Source: Streptomyces diacarni
Lineage (GTDB): Bacteria; Actinomycetota; Actinomycetes; Streptomycetales; Streptomycetaceae
DNA length: 64,000 bases
Reading direction: 5' to 3'
NCBI RefSeq assembly: GCF_003323715.1
Contig: NZ_QOIN01000024.1
Coordinates: 62,001 to 126,000 of the forward strand
Numbering within the stretch: the first letter of the stretch is position 1; the number at the start of each line of letters is the position of its first letter. The notes beneath the pieces were generated by a model that saw nothing but the letters and a program-made list of their open reading frames with translations, was not told the DNA's origin and ran no database searches. The translations under genes were made by a program, and so were the position numbers. Below, one piece after another: positions 32,817 to 42,707 of the stretch.

Positions 32817-33977
32817 TCAGAACGCGGGCGCGTCGGCGCCGGCCGCCGCGGGCTTGGGCGTGCGCGCCGGGCAGCAGCCGACGGGGCACAGGTCGTGGCT
32901 CGGTCCGAGCGCGCCCAGCGCGCACCGCACGGGAGCCTGGCCGCGCTCGGTCGCGGCCCGTTCCAGCACCAGATCGCGGACTGCCGCGGCGAAGCGCGGG
33001 TCCGCGCCGACGGTGGGCGAGCGGCGGGCCGGCAGGCCCAGCTCCGCCGCCTTGGCCATGGCCTCGGTGTCCAGGTCGTAGAGGACCTCCATGTGGTCCG
33101 AGACGAAGCCGATGGGCACCATCACGGCGGCGGGTACGCCCTGGCCGTGCAGCTCTTCGAGGTGGTCGCAGATGTCGGGCTCCAGCCACGGCACGGACGG
33201 CGGGCCGCTGCGCGACTGGTAGACGAGGCTGTGGGGATGTGCCCTGCCGGTGCGCTCCCGCACGGCCTCGGTGATCACGGCGGCGACGTCCAGGTGCTCC
33301 GCCACGTAGGCGCCCCCGTCACCGTGGACCTCGACCGGGCCCGAGGTGTCGGCAGCGGCTGTGGGGATGGAGTGGGTACAAAAGGCCAGGTGGGCGCCGG
33401 AGCGGACGTCCTCGGGGAGCTCGGCGAGCGCGGCCACCACCCCGTCGACCACGGGCTCGACGAAGCCGGGGTGGTTGAAGTAGTGCCGCAGCTTGTCCAC
33501 GCGGGGCACCTCCAGGCCCTCGGCACGCAGGGCGGCCAGCGACTCGGCGAGGTTCTCGCGGTACTGGCGGCACCCCGAGTAGGAGGCGTAGGCACTGGTC
33601 GCCAGCGTCAGGACGCGCCGGTGCCCGTCCCGGACGATCTGACGCAGCGCGTCGGTCAGGTACGGCGCCCAGTTCCGGTTGCCCCAGTAGACGGGCAGGT
33701 CGAGGCCGTGCCCGGCGAAGTCCTCGCGGAGCGCCTCGAGCAGTGCGCGGTTCTGCGCGTTGATCGGGCTGACCCCGTCGAAGAGGTAGTAGTGCCGGCC
33801 CACCTCTTCGAGGCGCTCGCGGGGGATGCCGCGCCCCCGGGTGACGTTCTCCAGGAACGGAACGACGTCGTCGACCCCTTCGGGACCGCCGAAGGAGAGC
33901 AGCAGAAGTGCGTCGTAAGGGGCCGGGGAGGCGTCCCGCTCGGGGGCGGGTGGTGCGGTGGGCAGCGCGTCGGACAT
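32817..33977 (-). CDS. cpfC: Coproporphyrin III ferrochelatase
   Basis: 386 residues. Inserts iron into coproporphyrin III in the actinobacterial heme route (historically hemH). The N-terminal [20 protein letters not shown] is diagnostic. The catalytic His is in [10 protein letters not shown] and the Glu region in [19 protein letters not shown]. The C-terminus has cysteines in VRCALGALG and LCPVGCCPA which, with an internal Cys, can hold the [2Fe-2S] cluster found in actinobacterial enzymes. The ATG at 33977 begins a 20-residue Pro/Ala-rich leader. The gene is divergent from the lactone oxidase gene. Confidence 0.9.
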   Translation of the reverse strand: MSDALPTAPPAPERDASPAPYDALLLLSFGGPEGVDDVVPFLENVTRGRGIPRERLEEVGRHYYLFDGVSPINAQNRALLEALREDFAGHGLDLPVYWGNRNWAPYLTDALRQIVRDGHRRVLTLATSAYASYSGCRQYRENLAESLAALRAEGLEVPRVDKLRHYFNHPGFVEPVVDGVVAALAELPEDVRSGAHLAFCTHSIPTAAADTSGPVEVHGDGGAYVAEHLDVAAVITEAVRERTGRAHPHSLVYQSRSGPPSVPWLEPDICDHLEELHGQGVPAAVMVPIGFVSDHMEVLYDLDTEAMAKAAELGLPARRSPTVGADPRFAAAVRDLVLERAATERGQAPVRCALGALGPSHDLCPVGCCPARTPKPAAAGADAPAF

Positions 33978-34201
33978 GTCTCGATCCTGCCACCCTGCCC
34001 GCTGAGCGGGCGGGCGCCCTCCCGTCCGCGACGCGGACGTCCCCCCGTCCGCCCAACAACGAGGTGCGCCCGCGGGCGCGGCCTCCGGCGCCCCGGACGG
34101 CACACGAGAGCCGTGAGTATGATCCCACTCCAACTTGTGGGGCGGCCGGGGCGCGTGACCCGGCCACCGCCGGCCGGTGCCGCGGCGAGAGGGGACGGGC
34201 A

Positions 34202-35536
34202 GTGACGAGCGTGCGGTCAGCGGACAGCCGAGCGGTCACCTGGCGGAACTGGGCGGGCAACGTGACCGCCTCTCCCCAGCGGACGGTCTCTCCCTCGTCG
34301 ACGGAGGCCCTTGCGGAGGTGGTGCGCCGGGCCGCGGCCGACGGCCTGCGGGTCAAGGCGGCCGGTACAGGTCACTCGTTCACGGCCGCCGCCGCCACGG
34401 ACGGGGTGCTGATACGCCCCGAACGGCTGGCCGGGATACGGCGGATCGACCGGGAGGCGGGCACGGTCACCGTCGCGGCGGGCACCCCCCTCAAAGCGCT
34501 GAACGCGGCGCTGGCCGCGCGGGGCCTGTCGCTGACGAACATGGGCGACATCATGGAGCAGACCGTCTCCGGGGCCGTCAGCACCGGAACCCACGGCACG
34601 GGGCGCGACTCGGCCTCGGTGGCGGCCCAGATCAGGGAACTGGAGCTGGTGCTGGCGGACGGCTCGGTCACGCGCTGCTCGGCGGAGGGGAGCGGGGAGG
34701 AGCGCGCGCTCTTCGACGCCGCCCGCGTGGGCCTGGGGGCGCTGGGGGTGATCAGCGAGGTGACCTTCGGGGTGGAGCCGGAGTTCCTGCTCACGGCGCG
34801 CGAGGAACCGATGCCGTTCGACCGGGTGATCACCGAGTTCGACCAGCTGGTGGCCGAGAACGAGCACTTCGAGTTCTACTGGTTCCCCCACACCGACAGC
34901 TGCAACACCAAGCGCAACAACCGCAGCACGGGCCCCGCGGCTCCCCTCCCGCGGATGCGCGGCTGGGTCGACGACGAACTGCTCTCCAACGGCGTCTTCC
35001 AGGCCGTCTGCGCGCTCGGCAGGGCGGTGCCCGCCACCGTGCCCGGCATCGCCCGCGTCTCCAGCCGCGCACTGTCGGCCCGTACGTACACCGACATCCC
35101 CTACAGGGTCTTCACCAGCCCGCGCCGGGTGCGGTTCGTGGAGATGGAGTACGCCGTCCCGCGGGCCGCGCTCACCGGCGCGCTGCGGGAGCTCAAGTCC
35201 CTGGTGGAACGGTCCGACTTCCGGGTGAGCTTCCCCGTCGAAGTGCGCACGGCGCCCGCGGACGACATCCCGCTGTCGACCGCGGGCGGGCGCGACACGG
35301 CGTACGTGGCGGTGCACATGTACCGGGGCACGCCCCACGAGGCCTACTTCAGCGCCGTCGAGCGCATCATGACCGCGCACGCGGGGCGTCCGCACTGGGG
35401 AAAGCTGCACAGCAGGGACGCCGCGTACCTCGCGGGCGTGTACCCGAGGTTCACCGAGTTCACCGCGCTGCGCGACCGGCTCGACCCGGACCGCGTCTTC
35501 GCCAACCCCTACCTGCGGCGGGTACTGGGCGAGTGA
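34202..35536 (+). CDS. FAD-dependent sugar-1,4-lactone/alditol oxidase
   Basis: 444 residues, vanillyl-alcohol-oxidase fold. The FAD domain shows [19 protein letters not shown]; the His in GTGHSF is the covalent FAD attachment site in this family. [20 protein letters not shown] is a second FAD-binding stretch. The ALO domain ends with [16 protein letters not shown], typical of D-arabinono-1,4-lactone oxidase and alditol oxidase, and [14 protein letters not shown]. Substrate in streptomycetes may be alditols or sugar lactones. The GTG at 34202 is the best start. A strong hairpin terminator follows. Confidence 0.85.
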   Translation: MTSVRSADSRAVTWRNWAGNVTASPQRTVSPSSTEALAEVVRRAAADGLRVKAAGTGHSFTAAAATDGVLIRPERLAGIRRIDREAGTVTVAAGTPLKALNAALAARGLSLTNMGDIMEQTVSGAVSTGTHGTGRDSASVAAQIRELELVLADGSVTRCSAEGSGEERALFDAARVGLGALGVISEVTFGVEPEFLLTAREEPMPFDRVITEFDQLVAENEHFEFYWFPHTDSCNTKRNNRSTGPAAPLPRMRGWVDDELLSNGVFQAVCALGRAVPATVPGIARVSSRALSARTYTDIPYRVFTSPRRVRFVEMEYAVPRAALTGALRELKSLVERSDFRVSFPVEVRTAPADDIPLSTAGGRDTAYVAVHMYRGTPHEAYFSAVERIMTAHAGRPHWGKLHSRDAAYLAGVYPRFTEFTALRDRLDPDRVFANPYLRRVLGE

Positions 35537-35579
35537 GGACCGGGCCGTGAGCGCCGAGCGCGCACGGCCGTTGACGAGC

Positions 35580-35620
35580 GAACGGGCCGGGCCCCTCCAG
35601 CCGAGGGGCCCGGCCCGTTC
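35580..35620. terminator. Long bidirectional terminator hairpin
   Basis: GAACGGGCCGGGCCCCT (35580-35596) is perfectly complementary to AGGGGCCCGGCCCGTTC (35604-35620) around a 7-base loop. It separates the convergent oxidase gene and the hypothetical membrane protein gene. Confidence 0.85.
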
Positions 35621-35665
35621 CCCGGGGGGGGCGTCCTGGGCCGCCCCCGGAGCCTCGGCTCCGGT

Positions 35666-37030
35666 TCAGCCCTGGCCGCCGAGATCCCGCTGTGTGCCCT
35701 GGGGCAGCCGGCCGGAGCCGTCCGCGCCGTTGCCGGTGTCCGCACCGCCTTCACCGCCGTCCTGGCTGTCCGAGCCACCGGGGTCCCCTGGCGTGGTCTC
35801 GGTGTCACCGTCGCCGCTTCCGGAGCCGTCCGTCTCGCCCGGGCGGGGCTCGGACGGGTCGGGGGCCGGCGTCGAGTTGTCGGTGTCCTGGGAGCCGGGC
35901 GCTTCGCTGTGCTCGTCCCCACGGTCACCGGGGTCGGTGGCGGGCTGGGAGTCCTCGGGCGTCGGCGTCGGGCTCTCGCCGTTCTCCGACTGGCCGGGCT
36001 CCGGGGTGGCGGGCGGCGCGTCCGGACCGCTGTCGCCGGAGGAGCCGTGGCCGGGCCGGAAGACGTCGCTGATGGAGGTGCCGTCGCCGCCGGAGATCGA
36101 GTGCCCCGAGATCGCCTCGTACAGCGTGATGCCGCCGATCGCGATCACGAACACCACCACGGCGGGCATCAGCGTGCGCCGCCAGCCGCGCCACTTGGTG
36201 CCGTGGGTCGTCGCGTCGGTGAACTCCCCGTTCCCCGGCGGCCCGTCGGGGCCGGCGGCGCGGGACGGCCGCCCGACGGTGCCCAGCACCCGCGTCGCGT
36301 CGTCGCCCGGCAGTGCCCCGGTCGGGTCCTCGGAACCGTCCTGGCGCGGCAGTGCCCTGGCCGTGTGCCCGGAACCGCCCTGGCGGGGCAGTGCCCGGGT
36401 CGCGTCCGCGGCATCGGCACCGTCCTGGCGACGCAGTGCGCGCGTCGCCTCGTCGAGCCGCTCGCCATCCTCGACCGGCCTGCCGGTCCGCAGGGCGCGC
36501 GTGACCTGATCGACGCTGAGGGCGTGCGTGGCATCGTCGGCGCCGCGCCAGGCGCCGGCCGTGCCGGCCGAGCCAGCTGCGGTCCCGCTCTCGCGCGGCG
36601 CGGCCGGAAGCAGCCGGGTCGCCCCGGTCTCCTGGAGCGCCTCCGCGTTGTGGGCGGCCTGAGCGGTGTGGTGGCCCTCGTCGTCCTTCCAGTCGGGCGC
36701 CGGGTCCCGTACGGGCACCTGGCGCGCCTTCGGCGGGACCGTGACGTCCTTGATCTGCTTGCCGGTCCTGCTGAAGAAGTGCTGGAAGATCGGGCCGCCG
36801 CTGGTGGCGACGAGGCTCATCACCCCGGCGCCCAGGAAGGTGCCGTAGACGCCCAGCTGGCCCGCCGCGAACGCGGCGACGACCGCGGCGACGGCGCTGC
36901 CCAGCACCTGCGCCAGGCTCAGATTGAACTTGCTGTCACCCTTGCCCTCTTCCCGTTCAGGAGCAGGCTGTTCCGGAATACGTCCATGATCCCGGTAGCC
37001 GGTTATGGGGTGGTTATCCTTCTTGTCCAT
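35666..37030 (-). CDS. Hypothetical membrane protein with internal DATRAL repeats
   Basis: 454 residues, unknown function. Residues 1-35 are charged; about 36-80 form a hydrophobic, Gly/Ala-rich hairpin (VLGSAVAAVVAAFAAGQLGV, TFLGAGVMSLVATSGGP). Residues 160-250 contain repeated blocks of the type ATRALRRQ, ATRALPRQ, TARALPRQ, TGALPGDDATRVL. A second membrane helix (about 289-307, MPAVVVFVIAIGGITLYEAI) precedes an outward, very acidic Pro/Ser/Asp/Gly-rich tail of about 130 residues. The layout suggests an envelope protein with cytosolic repeat domain and external disordered tail. ATG at 37030. Confidence 0.65.
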   Translation of the reverse strand: MDKKDNHPITGYRDHGRIPEQPAPEREEGKGDSKFNLSLAQVLGSAVAAVVAAFAAGQLGVYGTFLGAGVMSLVATSGGPIFQHFFSRTGKQIKDVTVPPKARQVPVRDPAPDWKDDEGHHTAQAAHNAEALQETGATRLLPAAPRESGTAAGSAGTAGAWRGADDATHALSVDQVTRALRTGRPVEDGERLDEATRALRRQDGADAADATRALPRQGGSGHTARALPRQDGSEDPTGALPGDDATRVLGTVGRPSRAAGPDGPPGNGEFTDATTHGTKWRGWRRTLMPAVVVFVIAIGGITLYEAISGHSISGGDGTSISDVFRPGHGSSGDSGPDAPPATPEPGQSENGESPTPTPEDSQPATDPGDRGDEHSEAPGSQDTDNSTPAPDPSEPRPGETDGSGSGDGDTETTPGDPGGSDSQDGGEGGADTGNGADGSGRLPQGTQRDLGGQG

Positions 37031-37489
37031 TTACCGCCCTTGATCGCACACTCCAACCACTGTGCACGAATAGGGGACTTTCAGGAGAGGCCATAGGTTC
37101 CACTTCGGGTGGTTCTGTGACGCTTCCCACCCCCGTATCCAGGCCAAATGGATTCTTTGGGCGTCAACTCCCTTACTCGCGAGCAACTTCGGTGGCGCGG
37201 CGGTCCACCCGGATGGCACTAATGGAGTAGTGTGACGAGCCCTGGTCTCGGTTCTGACCCGGCGCCGAATGCACACGGTGACCACCTCGGCCACCGTGCG
37301 TTGTGAGGAGGTAACCGTGCCGTAGCGGCGGTTCCGGGTGGTTCCGTAGGATCGAACAGCGATCTGAACACTGCCTCGGACCCCGAGGAAGTCGGCAAGG
37401 TTGTGGCAGGCTGCACCCGGGCAGGCCACACTCGTCTAGCGGGAGCAGCGACGCACGTGACGTCGGCAGGCACCACCCGGGAGGTTCCC
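37031..37489. promoter_or_regulatory. Divergent intergenic region before sepH
   Basis: About 460 bases between divergent genes, partly AT-richer near 37031-37060 and 37140-37160. It must contain promoters for both neighbours, but no consensus pair stands out. No tRNA-like or long inverted repeat was seen. Confidence 0.5.
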
Positions 37490-38614
37490 ATGCCCGAACT
37501 GCGTGTCGTGGCCGTCAGCAACGACGGCACACGACTGGTGCTCAAAGCTGCCGACAGCACGGAATACACGCTTCCGATCGACGAGCGGCTGAGAGCCGCC
37601 GTCAGAAACGACCGCGCGCGGCTCGGCCAGATCGAGATCGAGGTCGAGAGCCATCTGCGGCCCCGCGACATCCAGGCGCGTATACGAGCCGGTGCCTCCG
37701 CTGAGGAGGTCGCCTCCCTCGCGGGCATCCCCGTCGACCGCGTACGCCGGTTCGAGGGCCCCGTGCTCGCCGAGCGCGCGTTCATGGCCGAGCGCGCCCG
37801 CAAGACACCCGTGCGCCGCCCCGGCGAGAACGCGGGGCCCCAGCTCGGCGAGGCCGTCAGCGAGCGCCTGCTGCTGCGCGGCGCCGACAAGGAGTCCGTC
37901 CACTGGGACTCCTGGCGACGCGACGACGGCACCTGGGAGGTCCTGCTCGCCTACCGCGTCGCCGGCCAGCCCCACGCCGCGACCTGGACCTACGACCCGC
38001 CGCGCCGCCTCGTCCAGGCTGCCGACGACGAGGCGCGGGCGCTGATCGGCGAGACGGACGACACACCGGAGCCCAGCTTCCCGTTCGTGCCGCGCATCGC
38101 CAGGCTGCCCAGGGAGCGGACCGACCGTGCGGAGCGCGCCGAGCGCACCGACAGGTTCGGACGGCCCGAGCTGGAGCCCGCCTCCCTCTCCCCCGCGCCC
38201 GGCGACGAGGACGACCAGCCGCCCGGCACGGACGAGGCCGTCGGCGGCCCGGACTCGCTGACCAGCCTGCTGGAGGCGGTGCCCAGCTTCCGGGGGGACC
38301 TGGTCGTGCCCGAGCAGTCCCCCGGGTACGAGGACGCGGCGGCGTCCGCCGCCTCGGCGGTCCCGGACGCGGAAGAGGAGACGGAGAGCGAGCAGGCCGA
38401 GGAGCCCGAGGTGGTCGAACCGCCCGCTCCCGCGGCCAGTGCCGGGTCCGCCTACGCTGACGTGCTGATGCCGCGCTCTGTGGGCGCCCACCGCGACCGG
38501 CTCAAGGGCACCACCGACCGGCAGGCGGAAGCGGACGGCGTCCGGCCGGGGCGCCGGGCCGCCGTGCCCAGCTGGGACGAGATCGTCTTCGGTACGCGCC
38601 GCAAGAAGGAGTAG
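37490..38614 (+). CDS. sepH: SepH septation protein (activator of FtsZ assembly)
   Basis: 374 residues. The N-terminal DUF3071 domain (about 1-185) contains PELRVVAVSNDGTRLVLKAA and a helix-turn-helix-like segment IRAGASAEEVASLAGIPVDR followed by VRRFEGPVLAERAFMAE. WDSWRRDDGTWEVLLAYRVA closes the domain. The rest is acidic, Pro-rich and probably disordered, ending with PSWDEIVFGTRRKKE, the conserved C-terminal segment. In Streptomyces SepH binds FtsZ and promotes Z-ring formation during sporulation. GGGAGG lies 6 bases before the ATG at 37490. Confidence 0.9.
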   Translation: MPELRVVAVSNDGTRLVLKAADSTEYTLPIDERLRAAVRNDRARLGQIEIEVESHLRPRDIQARIRAGASAEEVASLAGIPVDRVRRFEGPVLAERAFMAERARKTPVRRPGENAGPQLGEAVSERLLLRGADKESVHWDSWRRDDGTWEVLLAYRVAGQPHAATWTYDPPRRLVQAADDEARALIGETDDTPEPSFPFVPRIARLPRERTDRAERAERTDRFGRPELEPASLSPAPGDEDDQPPGTDEAVGGPDSLTSLLEAVPSFRGDLVVPEQSPGYEDAAASAASAVPDAEEETESEQAEEPEVVEPPAPAASAGSAYADVLMPRSVGAHRDRLKGTTDRQAEADGVRPGRRAAVPSWDEIVFGTRRKKE

Positions 38615-38668
38615 CGCCGCCTCCCCTCGTCGCCGCGGCCCTCGCCCGCACTTCCCGGTGCGTTTCCC

Positions 38669-38710
38669 GGCGCGGGGGCACAGGACCCGGTCGTCCAGTG
38701 CCCCCGCGCC
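38669..38710. terminator. Bidirectional terminator between sepH and the sulfurtransferase gene
   Basis: GGCGCGGGGGCAC (38669-38681) pairs perfectly with GTGCCCCCGCGCC (38698-38710). Convergent genes on both sides. Confidence 0.8.
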
Positions 38711-38777
38711 CCTACCGCGCGCCGCGCTCAGATGGGCGGGTGCCGTCCGGGGTCCGGGCGCCGACGGCCCGACCGCC

Positions 38778-39626
38778 TCAGCCGCGCTCGGGGCCCGTCG
38801 CCACCGGCCTGCGGGACTCCGCCGTCCACTCGCTCCAGGAGCCGACGTAGAGGGCCGCGTCGATCCCGGCGAGGTGGAGGGCGAGGACCTCCTGGGCGGC
38901 GGAGACACCGGAGCCGCAGTAGACACCGACCTCGGCTCCGGGCGTGGCGCCCAAGGCCTCGAAACGCTCCGTGAGGGCGTGCGGGGAGCGGAAGGTGCCG
39001 GCGTCGGTGAGGTTCTCCGTGGTGGGGGCCGAGACGGCGCCCGGGATGTGCCCCGCGACCGGGTCCAGGGGCTCGACCTCGCCGCGGTAGCGCTCCGCGG
39101 CGCGGGCGTCCATGAGGATCCCGTGGCGGGCCAGCGCCGCCGCCTCGTCGGCGTCCAGCGTGGGCATGCCGCCGGGCGAGGGCGTGAAGTCGCCGGGCTC
39201 CGGGTCGGGCGTACCGGTGCTCAGCGGGTTTCCCGCGGCCTCCCAGGCGGCGAGGCCGCCGTCCAGGACGCGGACGTCCGGGTGCCCGGCCCAGCGCAGC
39301 AGCCACCAGCAGCGCGCCGCCGCCCAGCCGCCGCCCAGGCCCCCGGCGTCGTAGACCACGACGGGACGGCCGCCGCTGACGCCCGCACGGCGCATGGCGG
39401 CGCCGAAGGCGTCGAGGGAGGGCAGCGGATGGCGTCCGGTGCCCGCGGCGGGCTTGGCGGCCAGCTCGCTCTCCAGGTCGATGTAGACGGCGCCGGGAAG
39501 GTGGCCCTTGTGGTAAAGCGGCAGTCCCGGGGGGTCGCCCGGCTTGTACCGCACGTCGAGCAGCACGGGTGCCGACCCGGCGGCGAGATCGCTCGCGAGC
39601 GTGGCTGCGGAGATGATGGCTGTCAT
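38778..39626 (-). CDS. Sulfurtransferase with two rhodanese domains
   Basis: 282 residues, thiosulfate or 3-mercaptopyruvate sulfurtransferase. The N-terminal rhodanese domain (about 5-130, APVLLDVRYKPGDPPG, HLPGAVYIDLESEL) is non-catalytic. The C-terminal domain (about 150-275) has MDARAAERYRGEVEPLDPVA, GHIPGAVSAPTTENL and the active loop VYCGSGVSAAQEVLAL with catalytic Cys. CGSGV(T/S)A is typical of mercaptopyruvate sulfurtransferases, whereas true rhodaneses have CRKGVTA. ATG at 39626. Confidence 0.85.
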   Translation of the reverse strand: MTAIISAATLASDLAAGSAPVLLDVRYKPGDPPGLPLYHKGHLPGAVYIDLESELAAKPAAGTGRHPLPSLDAFGAAMRRAGVSGGRPVVVYDAGGLGGGWAAARCWWLLRWAGHPDVRVLDGGLAAWEAAGNPLSTGTPDPEPGDFTPSPGGMPTLDADEAAALARHGILMDARAAERYRGEVEPLDPVAGHIPGAVSAPTTENLTDAGTFRSPHALTERFEALGATPGAEVGVYCGSGVSAAQEVLALHLAGIDAALYVGSWSEWTAESRRPVATGPERG

Positions 39627-39855
39627 GGCGCCATCTTCGCGCACCGGGTGCCCCGCGGCCCGGTGGGTTCCGGGACGGCACACGGATCGGGGATTCTCGC
39701 CCTGAAGCGGAGAAAAGCGGCGCGGCCGGGGAGCGCGGCGCGACAGGTGGTGACAGCATCTGCACTGAGCGAGTAGTCACGAAGCCGCGGCAAGGACGCC
39801 GGGGCAGCACTTCCACCCGTACGACCGCATCGATGATGGTCAAGGAGCGAAGCAG

Positions 39856-40650
39856 ATGACCGAGGCAGCGGCTCGGCTACGTCACACCCCTGGGGCGCCC
39901 GCGTGGGCGAGCCTCATGGTGGACGGGCTGGACGTCGGCAAGGAGTTCTACCAGGGTTTGTTCGGCTGGGAGTTCCGCACGGGGCCCCAGCAGCTCGGCC
40001 CGTACGTGCGCGCGGTCGCGGGTGGCCACGAGGTGGCGGGGCTGGGGAAGAAGGCGGACGGGCGGCAGGTGCCGGTCGCGTGGCTGCCGTATCTGGCGAG
40101 CACCGACGCCGACGAGACGGCGGCCGCCGTGCGTTCGTACGGCGGGACGGTGGCGGTGGGGCCGCTGGACGCGGAGACGGCCGGGCGGATGGCCATCGCC
40201 TCCGACCCCCTCGGCGCTCCCTTCGGTGTGTGGCGGGACGCCCACTACCCGGGCCTGGGGACGGCCCCGCTGGGCATGTTGGGGGCACCCGTCTGGTTCG
40301 AGCTGGTCACCCGGGAGACGAGCCCGGTCGTGAAGTTCTACCAGGCGGTGTTCGGTTACGAGGCGAAGGCCGTCGAGGCACCCGGCTTCGACTATCTGAC
40401 GCTCTACGCGGACGGGCAGCCGGTGGCCGGGATCCACGGGGTGGGGGACGCGCTGCCCCGTGACCGGGGGCCGCACTGGCGCACGTACTTCGCGGTCGAG
40501 GACCCGGACGCGGTGGCGCGGCACGCGGGCGAGCTGGGTGGACGGGTGGTGCGCGGTCCCGACGACTCCCCGTACGGGCGGCTGGTGACGCTCGCGGACC
40601 CGGAGGGCGCGCACTTCAGCGTCATCAGGCCCGTGGCGATGGAGGGCTGA
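39856..40650 (+). CDS. Two-domain VOC (glyoxalase-fold) protein
   Basis: 264 residues, two tandem vicinal-oxygen-chelate domains. Domain 1 (about 12-125): PAWASLMVDGLDVGKEFYQG, LFGWEFRTGPQQLGPYV, ending SDPLGAPFGVWRDAHYPG. Domain 2 (about 140-262): GAPVWFELVTRETSPVVKFY, VFGYEAKAVEAPGFDYL, ending LADPEGAHFSVIRPV. Streptomycetes have several such proteins, often labelled hydroxylases after antibiotic-cluster relatives; the reaction is unknown. AAGGAG lies 8 bases before the ATG. Confidence 0.8.
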   Translation: MTEAAARLRHTPGAPAWASLMVDGLDVGKEFYQGLFGWEFRTGPQQLGPYVRAVAGGHEVAGLGKKADGRQVPVAWLPYLASTDADETAAAVRSYGGTVAVGPLDAETAGRMAIASDPLGAPFGVWRDAHYPGLGTAPLGMLGAPVWFELVTRETSPVVKFYQAVFGYEAKAVEAPGFDYLTLYADGQPVAGIHGVGDALPRDRGPHWRTYFAVEDPDAVARHAGELGGRVVRGPDDSPYGRLVTLADPEGAHFSVIRPVAMEG

Positions 40651-40671
40651 GCCCCGGCGGCGGGGGCCTGC

Positions 40672-41352
40672 TCAGCGCCGTGGTGGCGGTGCCGGTGGCG
40701 GCGCGGCCTCGTCCACGGGCAGCACATCGGGCGAGAGCGCCCCGGCCCCCGCCGAGACCGCCGTCAGCCGTCTGCGGTGGTGGCGCCGGCACAGCACCTC
40801 GTAGCCGACCTCTCGGCGGAGTTCGCCCACGTCGCCGACGACGACCTGGGCCCCCTCGACCACCATGCGGCCGTCGACCGTACGCGCGTTGTGCGTGGCG
40901 CGCGCCCCGCACCAGCACAACGCCTCCACCTGGAGCGTCTCGAGCCGGTCGGCGAGCTCCATCAGCCGCTGGGAGCCGGGGAAGAGGCGGGTGCGGAAGT
41001 CGGTGGCGATGCCGAAGGCGTAGACGTCGATGCCCAGTTCGTCGACCACGCGGGCGAGCTGTTCGACCTGCTCGGGCGCCAGGAACTGGGCCTCGTCGAC
41101 GATCACGTAGTCGGTGCGTCCGCCCGCGGTCAGGTGCCTGACCACGTGCTGCTGGAAGTTGAGGTCCTCGGCCACCTCGACGGCCTCGGCGACCAGGCCG
41201 AGGCGGGAGGAGAGCTTGCCCTCGCCGGCACGGTCGTCCCGGGTGAAGATCATGCCGCCCAGCCCGCGCGCCGAGCGGTTGTGCTCTATCTGGAGGGCGA
41301 GCGTGCTCTTCCCGCAGTCCATCGTTCCGGAGAAGAACACCAGCTCTGGCAT
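40672..41352 (-). CDS. tdk: Thymidine kinase
   Basis: 226 residues. Phosphorylates thymidine to dTMP. P-loop FFSGTMDCGKSTLALQ at about 6-20, Walker B VIVDEAQFLAPEQVEQL, and a zinc-binding C-terminal lobe with ALCWCGARATHNARTVDG and VLCRRHHRR. The lasso region (RMVVEGAQVVVGDVG) follows the first cysteine pair. The C-terminus has a Pro/Ala tail. ATG at 41352. Type II tdk; together with dut, it is a second pyrimidine nucleotide gene in the window. Confidence 0.92.
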   Translation of the reverse strand: MPELVFFSGTMDCGKSTLALQIEHNRSARGLGGMIFTRDDRAGEGKLSSRLGLVAEAVEVAEDLNFQQHVVRHLTAGGRTDYVIVDEAQFLAPEQVEQLARVVDELGIDVYAFGIATDFRTRLFPGSQRLMELADRLETLQVEALCWCGARATHNARTVDGRMVVEGAQVVVGDVGELRREVGYEVLCRRHHRRRLTAVSAGAGALSPDVLPVDEAAPPPAPPPRR

Positions 41353-41486
41353 GGGGTACGGCCTTTCGTCTGGGCGGACAGCCGCTCTGGGCGGAGGGCG
41401 GCTGTGGGCAGGCTCTGGGCGGGCAGGGGGCTCTCGCGGGCGGATTCTCGCAGCCGGGTGCCGCGCGGGCCATGTGAGGCGCACCC

Positions 41487-42707
41487 TCAGGTGCGGACCT
41501 CCAGGAGCGGGACGAGCTGCTCGGCGGGGGTCGCCGAGCCGTGCATGCCGATCAGCTCGGACTCCTTGGGCTCCCGGCGGGTGGCGACGATGGCGATGTC
41601 GTCACGCATCGCCGCGACCACGTCACCGATCCTGCCGCTGACGCGCGGCTCGACCACGGGGCCGAACCAGCCCAGCTCGACGGCCTCCTGCCTGGTGGCC
41701 ACCCACGCCTGCTCGGCGAGCACTTCGCGCCAGACCGCGTGGACGTCGCCTGCCGCGCCGGGGACGGCGTAGACGTGGCGCATCCGGCCCTCGCCGCCCA
41801 GCTGGGCGACGCCGGCGCCGAGCTCCCAGTCCTCGTCGAAGTCGAGGCGCGCCTCGGGGCGTTGCGGGATGTCCACCATGCCGTGGTCGGCGGTGATGTA
41901 GAGCGCCGAGCGGGGCGGCAGCTGCTCGGCGAGGCGCCTGGCGAGGCGGTCCACGTGGGAGAGCTGGCCGCGCCAGGCGTCGGAGTCCATGCCGTAGCGG
42001 TGTCCGTTGCCGTCCAGTTCGGCGTAGTAGGTGTAGACGAGTGCGCGGTCGGATGCGGCGAGGCGTTCGGCGGCCAGGTCCATGCGGTCCTCGGCGGCCA
42101 GCCGGCCGAGGAAGGTGCCGCCGGACAGGGCGATCTTGGTGAGCGGGGTGTGCTCGAAGTGCGGGGCCGTCACCTGGCAGGCGGCCACTCCGGCGGCCTC
42201 GGCCTGCTGGAAGACGGTCGGGTAGGGCTGCCACAGGTGCGGGTCGGTCCAGGGCTGCCAGCGCAGCTGGTTCATGAGCTGCCCCGTGGCCGGGTCGAGC
42301 GCCGTGTAGCCGGGCAGCCCGTGCTCGCCGGGGACGCGTCCGGTGCCCACGGAGGCGAGTGAGGTCGCCGTGGTGGAGGGGAAACCCGAGGTGATCGGCG
42401 CACCGGTGCCGTTCGCAGAGCCCGGCAGCAGGGAGGTGAGGAACGGGGCCTGCTCGGGGTGCGCTCTGAGCGCCTCCCAGCCCATGCCGTCCACCAGGAA
42501 GACGCAGGCGCGGTCGGCGGGCTCCAGCGGCAGTCCCGCGCTCATGCCGGGGACGCCGAGCCCTGCCGCGACGGAGGGCAGCAGGTCGGCGAGGGAGCCG
42601 GCGCCGTAGCGGGGCACGGGGGCCGTGCGCGGGTCCAGCGGTGCGTCCGTCGGCACGGCGTCGTGCGGTGCCGCGGGGTAGGTGTGGGGGGTGCTCTCGG
42701 GTGTCAC
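41487..42707 (-). CDS. Alkaline-phosphatase-superfamily phosphodiesterase/nucleotide pyrophosphatase
   Basis: 406 residues. Metal-binding features of the nucleotide pyrophosphatase/phosphodiesterase type: FLVDGMGWEALRAHPEQAPF (first Asp), the nucleophile Thr region GFPSTTATSLASVGTG, YYAELDGNGHRYGMDSDAWR (Asp and His) and YITADHGMVDIP (Asp-His). The C-terminal part holds the last His region (LIGMHGSATPAEQL). It should hydrolyse a phosphodiester or pyrophosphate; substrate unknown. It overlaps DUF5998 by 4 bases and is probably translationally coupled to it. Confidence 0.85.
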   Translation of the reverse strand: MTPESTPHTYPAAPHDAVPTDAPLDPRTAPVPRYGAGSLADLLPSVAAGLGVPGMSAGLPLEPADRACVFLVDGMGWEALRAHPEQAPFLTSLLPGSANGTGAPITSGFPSTTATSLASVGTGRVPGEHGLPGYTALDPATGQLMNQLRWQPWTDPHLWQPYPTVFQQAEAAGVAACQVTAPHFEHTPLTKIALSGGTFLGRLAAEDRMDLAAERLAASDRALVYTYYAELDGNGHRYGMDSDAWRGQLSHVDRLARRLAEQLPPRSALYITADHGMVDIPQRPEARLDFDEDWELGAGVAQLGGEGRMRHVYAVPGAAGDVHAVWREVLAEQAWVATRQEAVELGWFGPVVEPRVSGRIGDVVAAMRDDIAIVATRREPKESELIGMHGSATPAEQLVPLLEVRT

